The notes under the pieces were generated by a model. That model was not told where the DNA came from and made no database searches. It saw only the letters and a program-made list of their open reading frames with translations. Both the position numbers and the translations under genes were made by a program. A stretch of 64,000 bases of DNA from Leuctra nigra (lineage: Eukaryota; Arthropoda; Insecta; Plecoptera; Leuctridae), in assembly GCA_934045905.1 (NCBI GenBank), contig OW203762.1, positions 50,431,411 through 50,495,410 of the forward strand, written 5' to 3'. Every line of letters begins with the position of its first letter. Positions within the stretch are counted from its first letter, which is position 1. Shown piece after piece: positions 9,745-35,102 of this stretch.

Positions 9745-12700
9745 ATTGGCGCAGACGGAGCTAATTCACAAGTTAGGCAGACGATGGGAGTGCAATATTT
9801 GACTTGGAAGTACAACCAAATGGGAGTCGTAGCTACACTGCAATTATCTGAAGTGAGTAGTCGCGCACAATTACTTCACTGCTCTGGACACCGAGACAGG
9901 TGGTTACATATATTCTGATTTCTGTCTGATGGTTATCTACGAGAAGGAATATGTTGAGAAATGCAAACTGATGCATCACACACGTAGTTCATTAAAGCAA
10001 ATATGTCTCTTGCAGCCCACTGAAAACGTCGTGGCTTGGCAAAGGTTTCTACCTACAGGACCGATTGCTCTCCTCCCTGTAAGTATATTAATTCATCGGT
10101 TTATTGCTGTGGTACATGAAACAAGCTCACAGAAATAATTGCACGCCAAATTTGATTTTTATTTATTAAAATTGTAATTTCAAGTTCTGTGCATTTAAAT
10201 TGAATTCCATTTCTTTGAAGTTGAAGTTAAATTATTTTAATTTGTCCGAGTTTATTCTTATAAATTTGTTACTTAATTTTTTTGTACTTTTTGTACAAAC
10301 AGTTTACATATTAAAAAATTACAATGTTACAAGTTACAAAGTAAATTTTTTTTTGCCTTGTAGTTGCAAATATTGTGTCTTCATCTAGACTTTTTACACA
10401 AGCTGGATTATTGGTGAAAATTAAACATTTTCAGCTCATAGTTTCGGATGAAAGCTGACGTATGTTCGACCATAACTATATTGAAGAAACACATTGGCCC
10501 CTAATTAGTTTAATTTCTGTAATTTGACTTGATTTCAGCTAACTGATGATTTGAGCTCTCTCGTTTGGTCCACCAGTACAGATCATGCCAAAGAACTACT
10601 CCAACTGTCAGAAGAATCCTTTGTTGATGCTCTGAACTCTGCATTGGTAAGATACAAATTGTAACTACCTAATAGGCTAATAGTACTATTGGAAACAATA
10701 TGTAGCAAATTCTAAATTTCAAGTTAAAATTAAAGTATGAACTTCCAATTAAAGTATGAACTTCCAATTAAAGTATGAACTTCCAATTAAAGTATGAACT
10801 TCCAATTAAAGTATGTACCAAATGCAACATTTCTGTAGGTAAGACTTAAAATTTGGAAAAAGTTACTTAAAAAGTTTTTGATGAAATTATTTTCTTCAAT
10901 CATCTTGTTACTCGAGAACTTGTTAATTTTTTTGTCAACTATCTCCATAATAATTCACCAAAATGGAATTTTAATTTAAATTTTTATGAATTTTTTAATA
11001 AATTACATTTGTGAAATGTAGTATTATTGTTAATATTTGTTATTGTAGTGGAAGCAGTACCCAAAGAATGAGTTGGTCTCCTCGGCGTCGAGATTTCTGA
11101 ATGGCTGTCTGGAAGCGGCTCTTCTCAACTCGAACACAGTGCGGCAATTGCAGCCAAGCGTGTCGGGCATCGAGCCACGCAGTCGAGCAGCGTTCCCGCT
11201 CGCATTCGGTCACTCTTCGCGATACGTTGATCTCGGAGTTGCACTCGTTGGGTATGTTGCACTTATACGCACCTACAGAGATTGATACACGCAATGTGGG
11301 AATAAAAGTCCAGGGCTGCGAACTTGTAAAATGACAGCTCCCTTGTCAAAGCGACAAGCTTCTCATCTCAATGTTATTCACGTCCTTCTAGGGACTTGTC
11401 GCTTCGACAAGGGAGTTGTCATTTTACACATTGTTAGATGGTGTAATATATCTAATCACTAATCAGTACTAATTTTCGTCTTTTAAACAATGGTGGAGAA
11501 ATTTCTCTCAAAAAATGGAGAAAGGGCATTTCTTCATCCTGTTCAGAATCTCTCTCTGTCAACTCCACAAGTCTCTGTTTTCGATCTGACTACCTAACGG
11601 CAAGAGATTTCATCTGGTTTTCTCACTCGCAGAGACGCGGCTCACAGAGTTCATCCACTGGCAGGTCAAGGTGTGAACCTGGGCTTTGGAGATGTGGAGT
11701 GCTTAACGGACTTGCTGGCCGAAGCGGTGTACAGCGGTCAGGGCATTGGTAAGTCAGTGTCAATGTACCTAACTAGAATAGTGAGTGGCCAGTTGTGTAG
11801 TGAAATATGTTCTGCAATTATTATTACCTGGATGTAAGAATCAGGAGAAATGTATAATTTAATACAACAGAACCACCACATGCCCTCTCTAGAACTATGA
11901 GCCGCCTTCCAATGTTCAGTGTTAGATCTAACATTTGCAAGCATCCTTTATGGTCTCTAGCATAGTGCATCTAGCACTAGCATGGAATATTGGGACACGT
12001 AAGATATTGTATGCAAATAAAATATACTCCAAACATAATAGAATTATTTTTTCTGTCCCGTTTAGGAAGCCTGTCGACTCTTCTGAAATATGAGAGTCTG
12101 AGGCAGAGGCACAATGTGCCAACCATGTTGGCTATCGATGGTCTACAGAAGCTCTACGGTACAACTTGGCCACCGCTCGTTGCCTTGCGAAGTCTGGGAC
12201 TGCAGCTGACTCACGCTCTTACACCACTGAAGGTACCATCGTTGTAACACTTTATAGAGTTGAAACCACCAATGCTTTGAAACACAATGAAAAATAGTGT
12301 CCTAGGTAGGTTCCTAGTAATTGCTGTACTAATTGCACAATCAAAACACTGTCATTACAAATCAAAATAATTTTGAGTAAAGAGTAAAAACCTTGCAAGT
12401 TTTTAGTTCTCAATCAGACCTCTGTTTGCATTTTTTTCCTGGTTGCTGGTGTGATACAGATTAGATCACAATATTGTTTCTCAGATTAAGCAGAAAATCT
12501 TCATTCATGTTTAAACCATAGAGATACTCAAACCACAGGTCTAGTTTGTGTTATTATATTTTGCACAAAATCCTCCATAAAAGTGTTGTGATCAAGTTGA
12601 AATTTTGCAAACTCATCAAGATTAACATTATTTCATATTTTCAATAATTTGCATTATTGGCAAAACTAAAAGAGTTACACTCAGTTTAAGTTTGTTTTTA

Positions 12701-15392
12701 AATATTTTTAAATTTTGCAATAGAGAAAGTAAAATTGCACTGCACTTTGATAATTGCAATGCAATCTTTTCAACCCAAGATCTATAAATCATAAAAACGC
12801 TCACACAGCATATTATTTAGTTAGCATGCAATGCCAAGTCTCGCTGATCAATTCGATGCTCAGAAAGTTTTCCTTTAAATGTGCTAAATGTTATTCAACA
12901 CTAAAGGTACTTAAAGAATGCGCTAATACCAGTAAGATGGCCACTCAAACGAGTATGCAGTCCCAGTGCACGTGCATTCTCTTACATGCAAGTAACTTAC
13001 ATGTCAATCGTAACGAGTTCAGTAAAAGTTATAATTACATCGCGAAATAACAGAAATTGATGCTTACCTCAGTGTCAACAATCAAATACATTTCAAAATG
13101 TATTTTTTGGCATTTCAAATTCTTGTGAAAACGAGATGTCTATTCACCAAAAGCAGCATTTGACCGATTGCAATTGTTTGAACGAGGCGTCAAGAAAAGG
13201 CCGTGAGAAAAACAATTGCAACTGTCAAATGGTGATTTTTGGTGAATTGACATCTCGTTTTCACAAGAATTTGAATGAATGTGTGCTGTAATGAAATATG
13301 TCGATTGTCAGGCGCGTAGGAAGGGGGGGGGGTCAATCACTTTTCATCCTGACACCCCCATATATCACCCCCAGATATACAAAATGTTGATAAAGAGATT
13401 TAAAAATGCACAAATTTGCTCCATTATGAGGTTGAATTCTCAAAATTTTCCCAAGTTTGACAACTTAAACAGATGTATTCCAATGAGACAATGACTCATT
13501 TGTCCAACTTGATCATCCTTCTGAATAAAATTTAATATTACTTATAAGTTAAACTAGGATACCAAAACATATACAGATTTATTCTCGAGTACACACAGCA
13601 AGGACTACAACTATCCAAAGCTTCCTCTTGCAAGTACCTCGGCATTAACTTACATCATGATCTCTCCTGGACTCCACATATTTCTGATACCCTCTCTAAA
13701 GCAAGGCGTAGCCTGCACTTCGTCATGCGAAATCTAAAGAACAGCCTTCCCAAGACGAAAGAACACGCCTTCAAGTGCTTGATTCGGCCACTTCTCGAGT
13801 ACAGTAGTGCCTGCTGGGATCCACATACTGCGTGCATGGAGGACGCTCTGGAGGCCGTCCAGAGCAAAGCAGCACGTTACGTCTTCAACCACCACCTTGC
13901 GTTGGTGCCGACAGAAGAAACGTCCATCCTTCAGTGTGAGTCAGGCCAAAGCTAGCCTCCAATGGGAGCCACTGAGTGTTCGACGCTCTATTGCCAGTCT
14001 GCGCTGCCTTCATAAAGCCTTAGCTGGCCACCAAGCATGGAGTGAGTTAGCCCAACTTACAAAAAAACCAACATTCTTGGGGAAAAATGATCATCCACAA
14101 AAAATCTTTGTCCCGAGACATAGAACGAACCTGGGACGCCACTCCTTTCTCGGCCGGACAATAAGACTCTGGAACGGGCTGCCTCTTCACCTGATGAAGG
14201 ATTTCCCGCAGGACTTCAAAGAAATTGCTGAAACTGTTGGGATTCCTGTCTGGACATGATGAACTTACTACGTCAACGATATTCTACGTCTACGAACTGA
14301 CTACGATATTATATTCATATTATGTTATTTGTGTATTGCCAGTAATAAAAACTTATGTAAGCCACCGGAAGTGTATGTAATATATATGTATGTACTTGTT
14401 TTCCTAAGCTGCAATAAAAACAATTACAATTATTGCTTATTAGTTATTGGTGTTGCTTATTGCAACCTTTTTCAAAGGAATTTCAAAATTGTTTCATAAT
14501 CGATTCTCCTTTACTAGAAATTCAAAAAATATCTAAAGTTTCCACAAGAATATTGCATATCACACATTTTAATTTTCGTTGAAAAGGATGCCAAAACAGC
14601 TTCAAATTCGATTCTGTTGTGTCAAAAATTCAAAAAAGGCCCTGCGGGGTCATTGAGGATTTTATAGAATAACGAAATTTACAGATTATAGTGCATTTTG
14701 ATTTTTGTTAATGTTTCCCGAAGAATATTACAAATCACACATTTTACATTTCTTTGAAATGGATGCCAAAATAGCTTCAAATTCGATTATTTTGTATCAA
14801 AAACTCAAAAAATTCCCTGCGGGGCCAATGGGGATTCCGTAAAAACAAATAGTTACAGATTATATTACGTTTGTCTAAAGTTCCACAGAAAATTGCATAT
14901 CACACATTGTAAATTTCTTTGAAAAGAATGCCAAAATAGCTTCAAATTAGATTATTTTGTATCAAAACTTCAATAAAGGCCCTGCGGGGCAAACTGGGTG
15001 GTGAGCCCCCAGACCCCCATGTAACGGCGAACTACCTTTTCATAACATTCATCGATCCCCGATAATTTTGACCCCCCACTCAAAATGAAGTTCCTACGCG
15101 CCTGTCGATTGTATTTGATTGTTGACACAAAGGTATTCATCAATTTCTGTTATTTCGTGATGTAATTATAACTTTTACCGAACTCGTTATACGATTGACA
15201 AGTGACTTGCCTGCACGCGCTCTGTGCGCGTGTGCAGAAATACTCGTTGGAGAGATGTTAAATTTTTCCGCTAGGGTGCGTTTTGCAACTGTTAGTGTCG
15301 AATATTATATTGAACGTCACAACAGTTGAAATTCTAGCTAAGCATGTTTTTTTCCATTTCAGAAAGCCATCATGAATCATGCTGCCATCTAG
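9745..15392 (+). CDS. Coq6: COQ6, ubiquinone biosynthesis flavin monooxygenase (C-terminal exons)
   Basis: Seven exons join in frame: 9745-9852, 10016-10078, 10539-10646, 11049-11251, 11633-11748, 12066-12232 and 15363-15392, coding for 264 residues plus stop. COQ6 is a mitochondrial FAD-dependent enzyme that hydroxylates the ring C5 of the ubiquinone precursor. Visible family signatures are [38 protein letters not shown], then [20 protein letters not shown] (the FAD/ribityl-binding DG motif region) and RQRHN near the C-terminus. All donors and acceptors are GT/AG with compatible phases. The final exon encodes only nine residues, KAIMNHAAI, before TAG; the preceding exon ends in LTPLK, which matches how the family ends. 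The roughly 200 N-terminal residues with the first FAD-binding motif are not found between 3.7 and 9.7 kb. They lie outside the window, or were displaced or lost among repeats. Confidence 0.9.
10733..10820. repeat. 19-bp tandem repeat, about 4.5 copies
   Basis: The unit CTTCCAATTAAAGTATGAA repeats with almost no divergence inside a COQ6 intron. No coding. Confidence 0.85.
11325..11428. mobile_element. Small fold-back MITE, 104 bp
   Basis: Arms of 34 bp at 11325-11358 and 11395-11428 are inverted copies with three mismatches (TGTAAAATGACAGCTCCCTT and complement). The loop is 36 bp. No clear target duplication. It lies in the COQ6 intron after the exon ending at 11251. Confidence 0.7.
13117..13272. 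repeat. Hairpin repeat inside the fold-back loop
   Basis: Positions 13117-13152 and 13237-13272 are inverted copies around TGTGAAAACGAGATGTC. A further inner pair around AAACAATTGCAA makes nearly the whole 156 bp palindromic. No coding. Confidence 0.75.
13572..14259 (+). pseudogene. LINE reverse transcriptase C-terminal fragment, frameshifted
   Basis: The translation contains [16 protein letters not shown] and [13 protein letters not shown], typical of the region after the RT palm domain of Jockey-like non-LTR retrotransposons. The frame then breaks between about 13900 and 13950. The other frame carries [17 protein letters not shown] and [10 protein letters not shown] and ends at TGA 14257-14259. 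There is no endonuclease or catalytic YXDD block, so it is a dead 5'-truncated copy. A short 3' UTR with AATAAA (about 14344) follows. Confidence 0.8.
14520..15000. repeat. Three diverged tandem units of 165-175 bp
   Basis: Each unit has CACATTTT or similar, TTCTTTGAAA, GATGCCAAAATAGCTTCAAA, then CCCTGCGGGG. The last landmark is at 14640, 14815 and 14980. Part of the hAT-type element. Confidence 0.7.
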
Positions 15393-18300
15393 TGGTCGAG
15401 TAAGTAATTTCATCTCATCTTATTTGTTCCTCTCTACCAGATACCGATTACCTAATTGATACTCACTTACTGAAACTGAATCAACTTCATTGCATCGCTT
15501 CCAGTTCAATAAGTAGCTTTCATAATGGTGGAGCTTGTGAATATAGTTTATTGTAATATTGTGTGATTATTCAAAGCTTATAGGAATTACCACTATTTCC
15601 TCTAAGTTCAAAGTGTAGGTTTTTTTAGTATTAGGATTTAGTAATTGTATTCATCTGGATACTGGTTGTTGTGTACATTTTATTAAAATGAAACTGCAAA
15701 TTTTCTATATCTTTGAGCACGTCAATAGTATTTTTCCTCTACAATCCTTGAGCATTCCATTTACAACAAAATCAAATGAAGTAGTAACAAATGAACAATA
15801 TTTTATTGCTGTGGAAAATTATATTCCAAAACGCCATTCTCTATCATTGTAATGGGCCACTAATAGGTAGGTAGGTAGGTAGGTAGGTACTAATATCAGT
15901 GACAACAATAAATCAATAGATTGCCAGGCACGTACTACTAGTACAACCTAATTTTTTTGGAATGGTGCGTTTACCGATTCTAGGAATGCTTAAATAACTG
16001 ACAATGCTTCATTTCAGTAAAGCATCATTCTACTAAGAAATTCACACACAAACAACAATATCAATGATAATGTAAATAAGATAAATAAAATAACATATCT
16101 GTTTCTTTGATGTGGATTGTTCCAAGATTGAGATAACATTAACAATTTAATTGCAACAAGCAAAAGTAATGAATACATTAACATAGTTTAACTTTTGAAT
16201 TACATTAAAGTTGCCTAGATTCTACATGGGTAATCACAAAAAAGTTCAGAGGTATGTAATTCTAAATTGTTTTTTTTCTCTCCATCATATGATTAATTGC
16301 AACATAATGTGCAACATATTATCTTCCCTTTCAAAACGTTGATTCAAAACTCATGCACCCGGACGTACAACTCGTTTTCCGGTCAACTCCAAACGATGCA
16401 TATTGGACAGCGGGTTTTGAATCGAGGCAACTAATTTGTCAAGTACTGATGTAAGTTAATTTATCACAATATGAGCTATGTTATTATGGTTTTAAGATAC
16501 TAATATGAACATTTATCAGTTTTGTATCAGTATCACTATTGCCAAGTACTGGCGGTAGAATAGCTTAAGATTGGACATTAGATTGGCATTAGAAACGTTT
16601 CGTAGGAATAGGTTTGTGCAGTGCTATAAAATTTTATTTGCCTTAGGAATTAGTTAGTATGAATCTATGGATCCTGACTTTGCAGGAGTAGATGGAGGGC
16701 CCAGTATAAATAACATTTTGGCTATTTTTGAATGTAATTTCGTGTAGACAAAAAATTTCTGCAAACTAACTCTTGTGTAATTGGAACCAGTACTAAATTA
16801 ATGAATTGAATGAAACATTGAACCGCGTAAGCTAGGTTTAAAGGAACTATTGCTGAATTTTTAAAAAATTCCGGTCAGTTTTTTACTGCGCGTATTTTTT
16901 GAGTTCCTCTATATTTCTATAGGTACCTAATTTCAATGAAACTATGTAAATAGTCGCAATACAATACAATGGACGCTCCAGATGGCGTCCTTGGAAACAT
17001 TAAGTTGATGTAGCATTTAAAATATTGTCTTGTTTTTCCTATTACCTCACCGTAGATTGATTGTGTACATTTTATAACTAGGATAACGAACAAAACCACC
17101 TCAAGTCCCCCAGATGAAACTAACCTTCGAGAGGAATCTCCATAAATGAAATTATCATCAGTACCTACTGATTACAAAAACATACCATTATTCCAATAAA
17201 TAAATAGGTAATACATATAACTCACTACACACTATAAAATACACTGGCCATTGGAATGTACCTACCTACAATAAATTCTATGCATTTTATTTCTAAACTT
17301 AACTAGGTAATACATAAATAAATACTATTTGGTACCCCTACATACACACATATTGCCTGCTCCCATTCTTTTCATAAAACATTAAAATACGTATGCTCTA
17401 TGCTGTTCAGTTTGGTCATTGGTCACACATCACATTTAAACAATAAATTGCATTTATTATTTAATATTTAGCAGTATGATTGAGATTTCTAATTCGAGTT
17501 TATTCATCTATTGTTTCACAAATGCGTTCAATGGATCCACTGATTTATAGGTATTAAAACTGTATTTTAGGTTCTGTATTTGGCACTATATACAATCCTA
17601 GTATGATTCATAGGTATAACATGTACATGTTTGAGTTTCTTATCCATATTAAAAATTAAATTTATGAATTTAATTGACAAAAGTAAATTCAATGGGAAAA
17701 ATTGAGCAAGTATCTCATTCATTTTTCCTTTTTATTTTATATGAAATAAAAAAGGAAAGTAATGTTTGGAAACTATTAGGGGTATTTGCCCCAACTTTGC
17801 CACTTAACTTTGCAATTAAATTACTATTAGCGAACGAACAAAGTTGTAAGTCAGAGACTCAACGTATTGTTCTCAGATTTATCCAAATCAAACCGAACAT
17901 CGGGACCCAAAGCACGCTGACACAACATACGGGTTTTCGAGGAACTGATCAATTTCATTTTCATTAATATTATTTTCAAATTTACAGAAGTTTGAAAGTG
18001 GTGAAGGTACCTATATATTGAGCCACTGACACTGTCAATTGTCCTTTCATGTGGAAGATTGCGCCTATGTGACGGAATCACAATTAATCCGTTTCAAAAA
18101 TTAAAATTGCCTGGATAGGGAGTCGAGATTCTTTTTTTTGTCAAGATAGTAATAATCTAGTTACAATCACAAGGTTAAGGTTATGATTAAGATGAATACT
18201 TTGAGCTCACAGTGCATTCCAAGCAATGCATTTCTGAGAATAGAAGGGATTCTATTACCTAGGTACTAGTTAGTAGTTATTTTCAAGCATTTAAGCCTCT

Positions 18301-18588
18301 AGCTGCAAATTCACTTCATAGGTAAGACAATAGCCATATCTGTGCATATTTCTGCATATAATTTGTTTAAGACTACAACGCCTCAAATCTAATAATCTTT
18401 AAGTACAATGGTGTCAGACTAAAGGTTTTTCACAGTCATCTTTGCCATAATAATTTTCATGAATGTGTAAAAACTAAAAAGTGTTAGGTAGGTACCTACT
18501 TTGACAAATATACTAGTAAGTAGGTAGTAGTAGTAGTATTAGTACTGCAAATCATAAATAATAAGTAGGTATACTTGTAGGGTACTGG
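15393..18588. other. AT-rich intergenic DNA downstream of COQ6
   Basis: No supported exon. It has an (AGGT)n microsatellite at 15865-15889 and many short TAGGTACCTA-like palindromes. A 97-codon open frame at 17674-17967 shows no domain and is not called. Confidence 0.5.
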
Positions 18589-18590
18589 TA

Positions 18591-18798
18591 CACCCAACAA
18601 ATCATAAAACGGTATTTCAACGAAATGGATTGGCTGCTGGTCAGGTTGCTTGACAATCAATCCTTGTTATTATCAATGAAATCAGAGCTCCCCTACTAGT
18701 GGTAGATGATGATTAGCATAGACTTCATCGAATGATGCCATTACATTTTTTTCAGTCAATCCATTTCTTTCAAATACCGTTTTATCATTTGTTGAGTG
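18591..18798. mobile_element. Mariner-type MITE, 208 bp
   Basis: Terminal inverted repeats of about 46 bp, starting CACCCAACAAATCATAAAAC on the left and CACTCAACAAATGATAAAAC on the right (read inward). TA dinucleotides on both sides at 18589-18590 and 18799-18800 match Tc1/mariner target use. No coding. Confidence 0.8.
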
Positions 18799-18800
18799 TA

Positions 18801-19020
18801 CATGTATTCTTAAAACAACGGAATTTAAAAAATTTGAACATAATGTAGTTTGCTGTGTGCAACTTATAAAATAATCTAGAAAAATTAAAACTACCTATAC
18901 AGTTATGCGCTCTTTAGAACCTGGCTCAACCATATTCCATACACTAGTAGATAGATACTTGATGAAGTAATTGCGTTTTTGTGGATGCAATAATTCATAG
19001 CATACGGAATACATGGTTAA
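18801..19020. other. AT-rich spacer
   Basis: Short spacer between the mariner-type MITE and the 3' end of the LINE; nothing supported. Confidence 0.4.
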
Positions 19021-20139
19021 TTAATAATAATAATCTTCCTCCCGGTTCCAAGAGTTGGGTCGGGGGGTGGCGAAGCCACCATTACTAGGGCCCGGACTCC
19101 TAAGCTAGCTGGCCAGGCTTGGCTCTTCCTCTTCGTTCTTCTTCTCTACCAGTTTTTTCCACTTCTTCCTGTCTTCCCACCACCTTCCTTCTTCCACTTC
19201 TTCCCACTTCTCCAGTCTCTCTTGTACATCTTCTGCTACCAGCTCTCTCCACTTTTCCCTCGGTCTTCCAACTCTCCTTTTATCACTTCTCGCAGCTTCG
19301 AACTCCCGACGCGGTATTCTCTCACTCTGCATTCTCTTCATGTGGCCAAACCACCGTAGCCGCTCTCTCCCCATTTTAAATGCCAACCTCTCTACCTTCA
19401 AGTCTCCTCTAATCTTTTCACTCCTGATCTTGTCCATCTTAGTTACTCCTTGTATGCTTCGTAAAAATTTCATTTCTGCTGCCTGCAACTGGCTCTCCTC
19501 CTTTCCTCCAATCGCCCACGTTACGGAACCATAGGTGAGTATTGGCAGGAAATAGCTTTTGAAAAGGAGTATCTTGCATTTCTGGGGGAACTGTTCATTC
19601 CAAAGAAGTTTCCTGACTAACTGGAAAAATGTGTAAGCCTGTTGTACTCTTGATGTTATCTCTCTTCCTATTTTTCCATCCTTAGTTAGCCAGCTCCCCA
19701 GATACTTAAACTCTCCTCTCTCCGCCAGTTCCAAGCCCCGTAGCCTGATCTTCACATTTCTTGTTGCCTTCCTCTCCACTACTAGTGTCTCACTCTTTTC
19801 CTGACTTATTCGCATACCGTATTCTTCAGTCATCTGGCTCCATCTATCAATCTTTTCTTGAACACATTCGCTGGTTCCTCCCCACACTACGATATCATCT
19901 GCATATACCAGTGTATTCGTCTCCTGGTCTTCGCTTGGTTCTACTTTTCTCAGCAGCTCATCCATGACAATGACAAATAGTGTCGGGGAAAGAACGCTGC
20001 CCTGTCGAAGTCCTTCCTTCACCTCAAACCATCCTGACTTCCCCTCCACTGTTTGTACACAGCTCTCGTTCTTCTCATATGTGCTCTTGATTCTCTCAAT
20101 CAGACCCAATCCCACCCCCTTCCGCTTCAGACATAACAA
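19021..20139 (-). pseudogene. 5'-truncated non-LTR retrotransposon (RT C-terminal half)
   Basis: One uninterrupted minus-strand frame of about 344 codons (19105-20139) contains GLRQGSVLSPTLF, LVYADDIVVWG (catalytic YADD), FKYLGSWLT, ILTYGSVTWAI and ERLRWFGHMKRM. These are the palm, thumb and C-terminal blocks of LINE RTs often annotated as endonuclease-reverse transcriptase. No endonuclease or fingers region and no genuine start codon is present, so the copy is 5'-truncated. The 3' end is an ATT microsatellite (about 19021-19034), a tail found in some LINE clades instead of poly(A). The lack of stops suggests a fairly recent insertion. Clade is uncertain. Confidence 0.85.
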
Positions 20140-20197
20140 ATATCATAACAAATTATCATAATATATTATTATCATAATATCATAACAAATTAATACA

Positions 20198-20224
20198 TAC
20201 CGAATAATAATAATAATAATAATA
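20198..20224. repeat. (AAT)n microsatellite
   Basis: About seven AAT units next to the truncated end of the LINE. Confidence 0.8.
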
Positions 20225-20323
20225 GATTACTTAAAAATAATAATTTTAAAAGGAATCTAAAATTTTACAAGTCTTAATTTTTTAACGGTAATGTCTAATG
20301 TTGATGATAATTTTAATCTGTTA

Positions 20324-20550
20324 AGGTGGATTCACACGGCCGTTCCAAACTTCGAGTTTGAAACTCAAGTTTGCCGAAGTTCCGAATCACCGTTCCCAAA
20401 ACCTTCGTGTGAACTATGAAAAGATTCGAACTGTGAGGATTGAGTTTCAAACTTTCATAGTTCACACGGGAGTTTTTGGAACGGCGATTCGGAACTTTGG
20501 CAAACTTGAGTTTCAAACTCGAAGTTTGGAACGGCCGTGTGAATCCACCT
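20324..20550. mobile_element. Tourist-type (PIF/Harbinger) MITE, 227 bp
   Basis: Almost entirely palindromic: termini AGGTGGATTCACACGGCCGT and complement, flanked by TTA at 20321-20323 and 20551-20553, the 3-bp target typical of PIF/Harbinger. No coding. It lies just downstream of the PLEKHD1-like stop codon. Confidence 0.85.
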
Positions 20551-20671
20551 TTAGTCCTTCATAAAATGTGTTCTTCTTAATATTTTAACACAGTGTCTGT
20601 GCATTGTATGAGAATTTCAAGGCTCCTAAAGGCATGTGTGTAGTTAATGTTACTAATATTATTAGAAGTAT

Positions 20672-34879
<14,208 letters not shown>

Positions 34880-34947
34880 TCAAGAGAAGTAGTATTTGAA
34901 TTGCATGTTATGTTAGGTAGTAGTTATGAATGCTATCTTTCATTTTT

Positions 34948-35056
34948 ATTTTTTTTTAATTTGTTTATTTGTGTGGCCAAATGTCAGCTTGATCAGAGGA
35001 GTTCCTCTGATCAAGCTAACATTTGGCCACACATTTAAACAAATTAAAAAAAATGA
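34948..35056. repeat. Palindrome, about 109 bp, plus a partial third copy
   Basis: A nearly perfect snap-back around GGAGTTCCTC with arms reading TGTGGCCAAATGT and AGCTTGATCAGAG. A degenerate third copy with GATCACTGACATTTGGCCA follows at about 35070-35102. It lies just upstream (5') of the first PLEKHD1 exon found. Confidence 0.8.
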
Positions 35057-35102
35057 TAAGTTGAAACTCGGAGGAACTCCTCTGATCACTGACATTTGGC
35101 CA

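Larger units (their letters stand above)
13309..15104. mobile_element. Non-autonomous hAT-type element, 1.8 kb, carrying a LINE fragment
   Basis: Perfect 8-bp target duplication tcgattgt at 13301-13308 and 15105-15112, with 14-bp perfect terminal inverted repeats CAGGCGCGTAGGAA. There is no hAT transposase. The interior holds a reverse-transcriptase fragment (about 13572-14259) and three degenerate repeats of roughly 170 bp, each with an A-run and CCCTGCGGGG (14640, 14815, 14980). The G run after the left terminus resembles the other two hAT-type elements here. It lies in a COQ6 intron. Confidence 0.88.
12949..15247. repeat. Fold-back element interrupted by a hAT insertion
   Basis: Arms 12949-13089 and 15111-15247 are diverged inverted copies; the best block is GTAAAAGTTATAATTACATC and its complement. 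The loop holds a second hairpin (13117-13272) and the hAT element 13309-15104. The whole structure sits in the last COQ6 intron. Confidence 0.75.
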
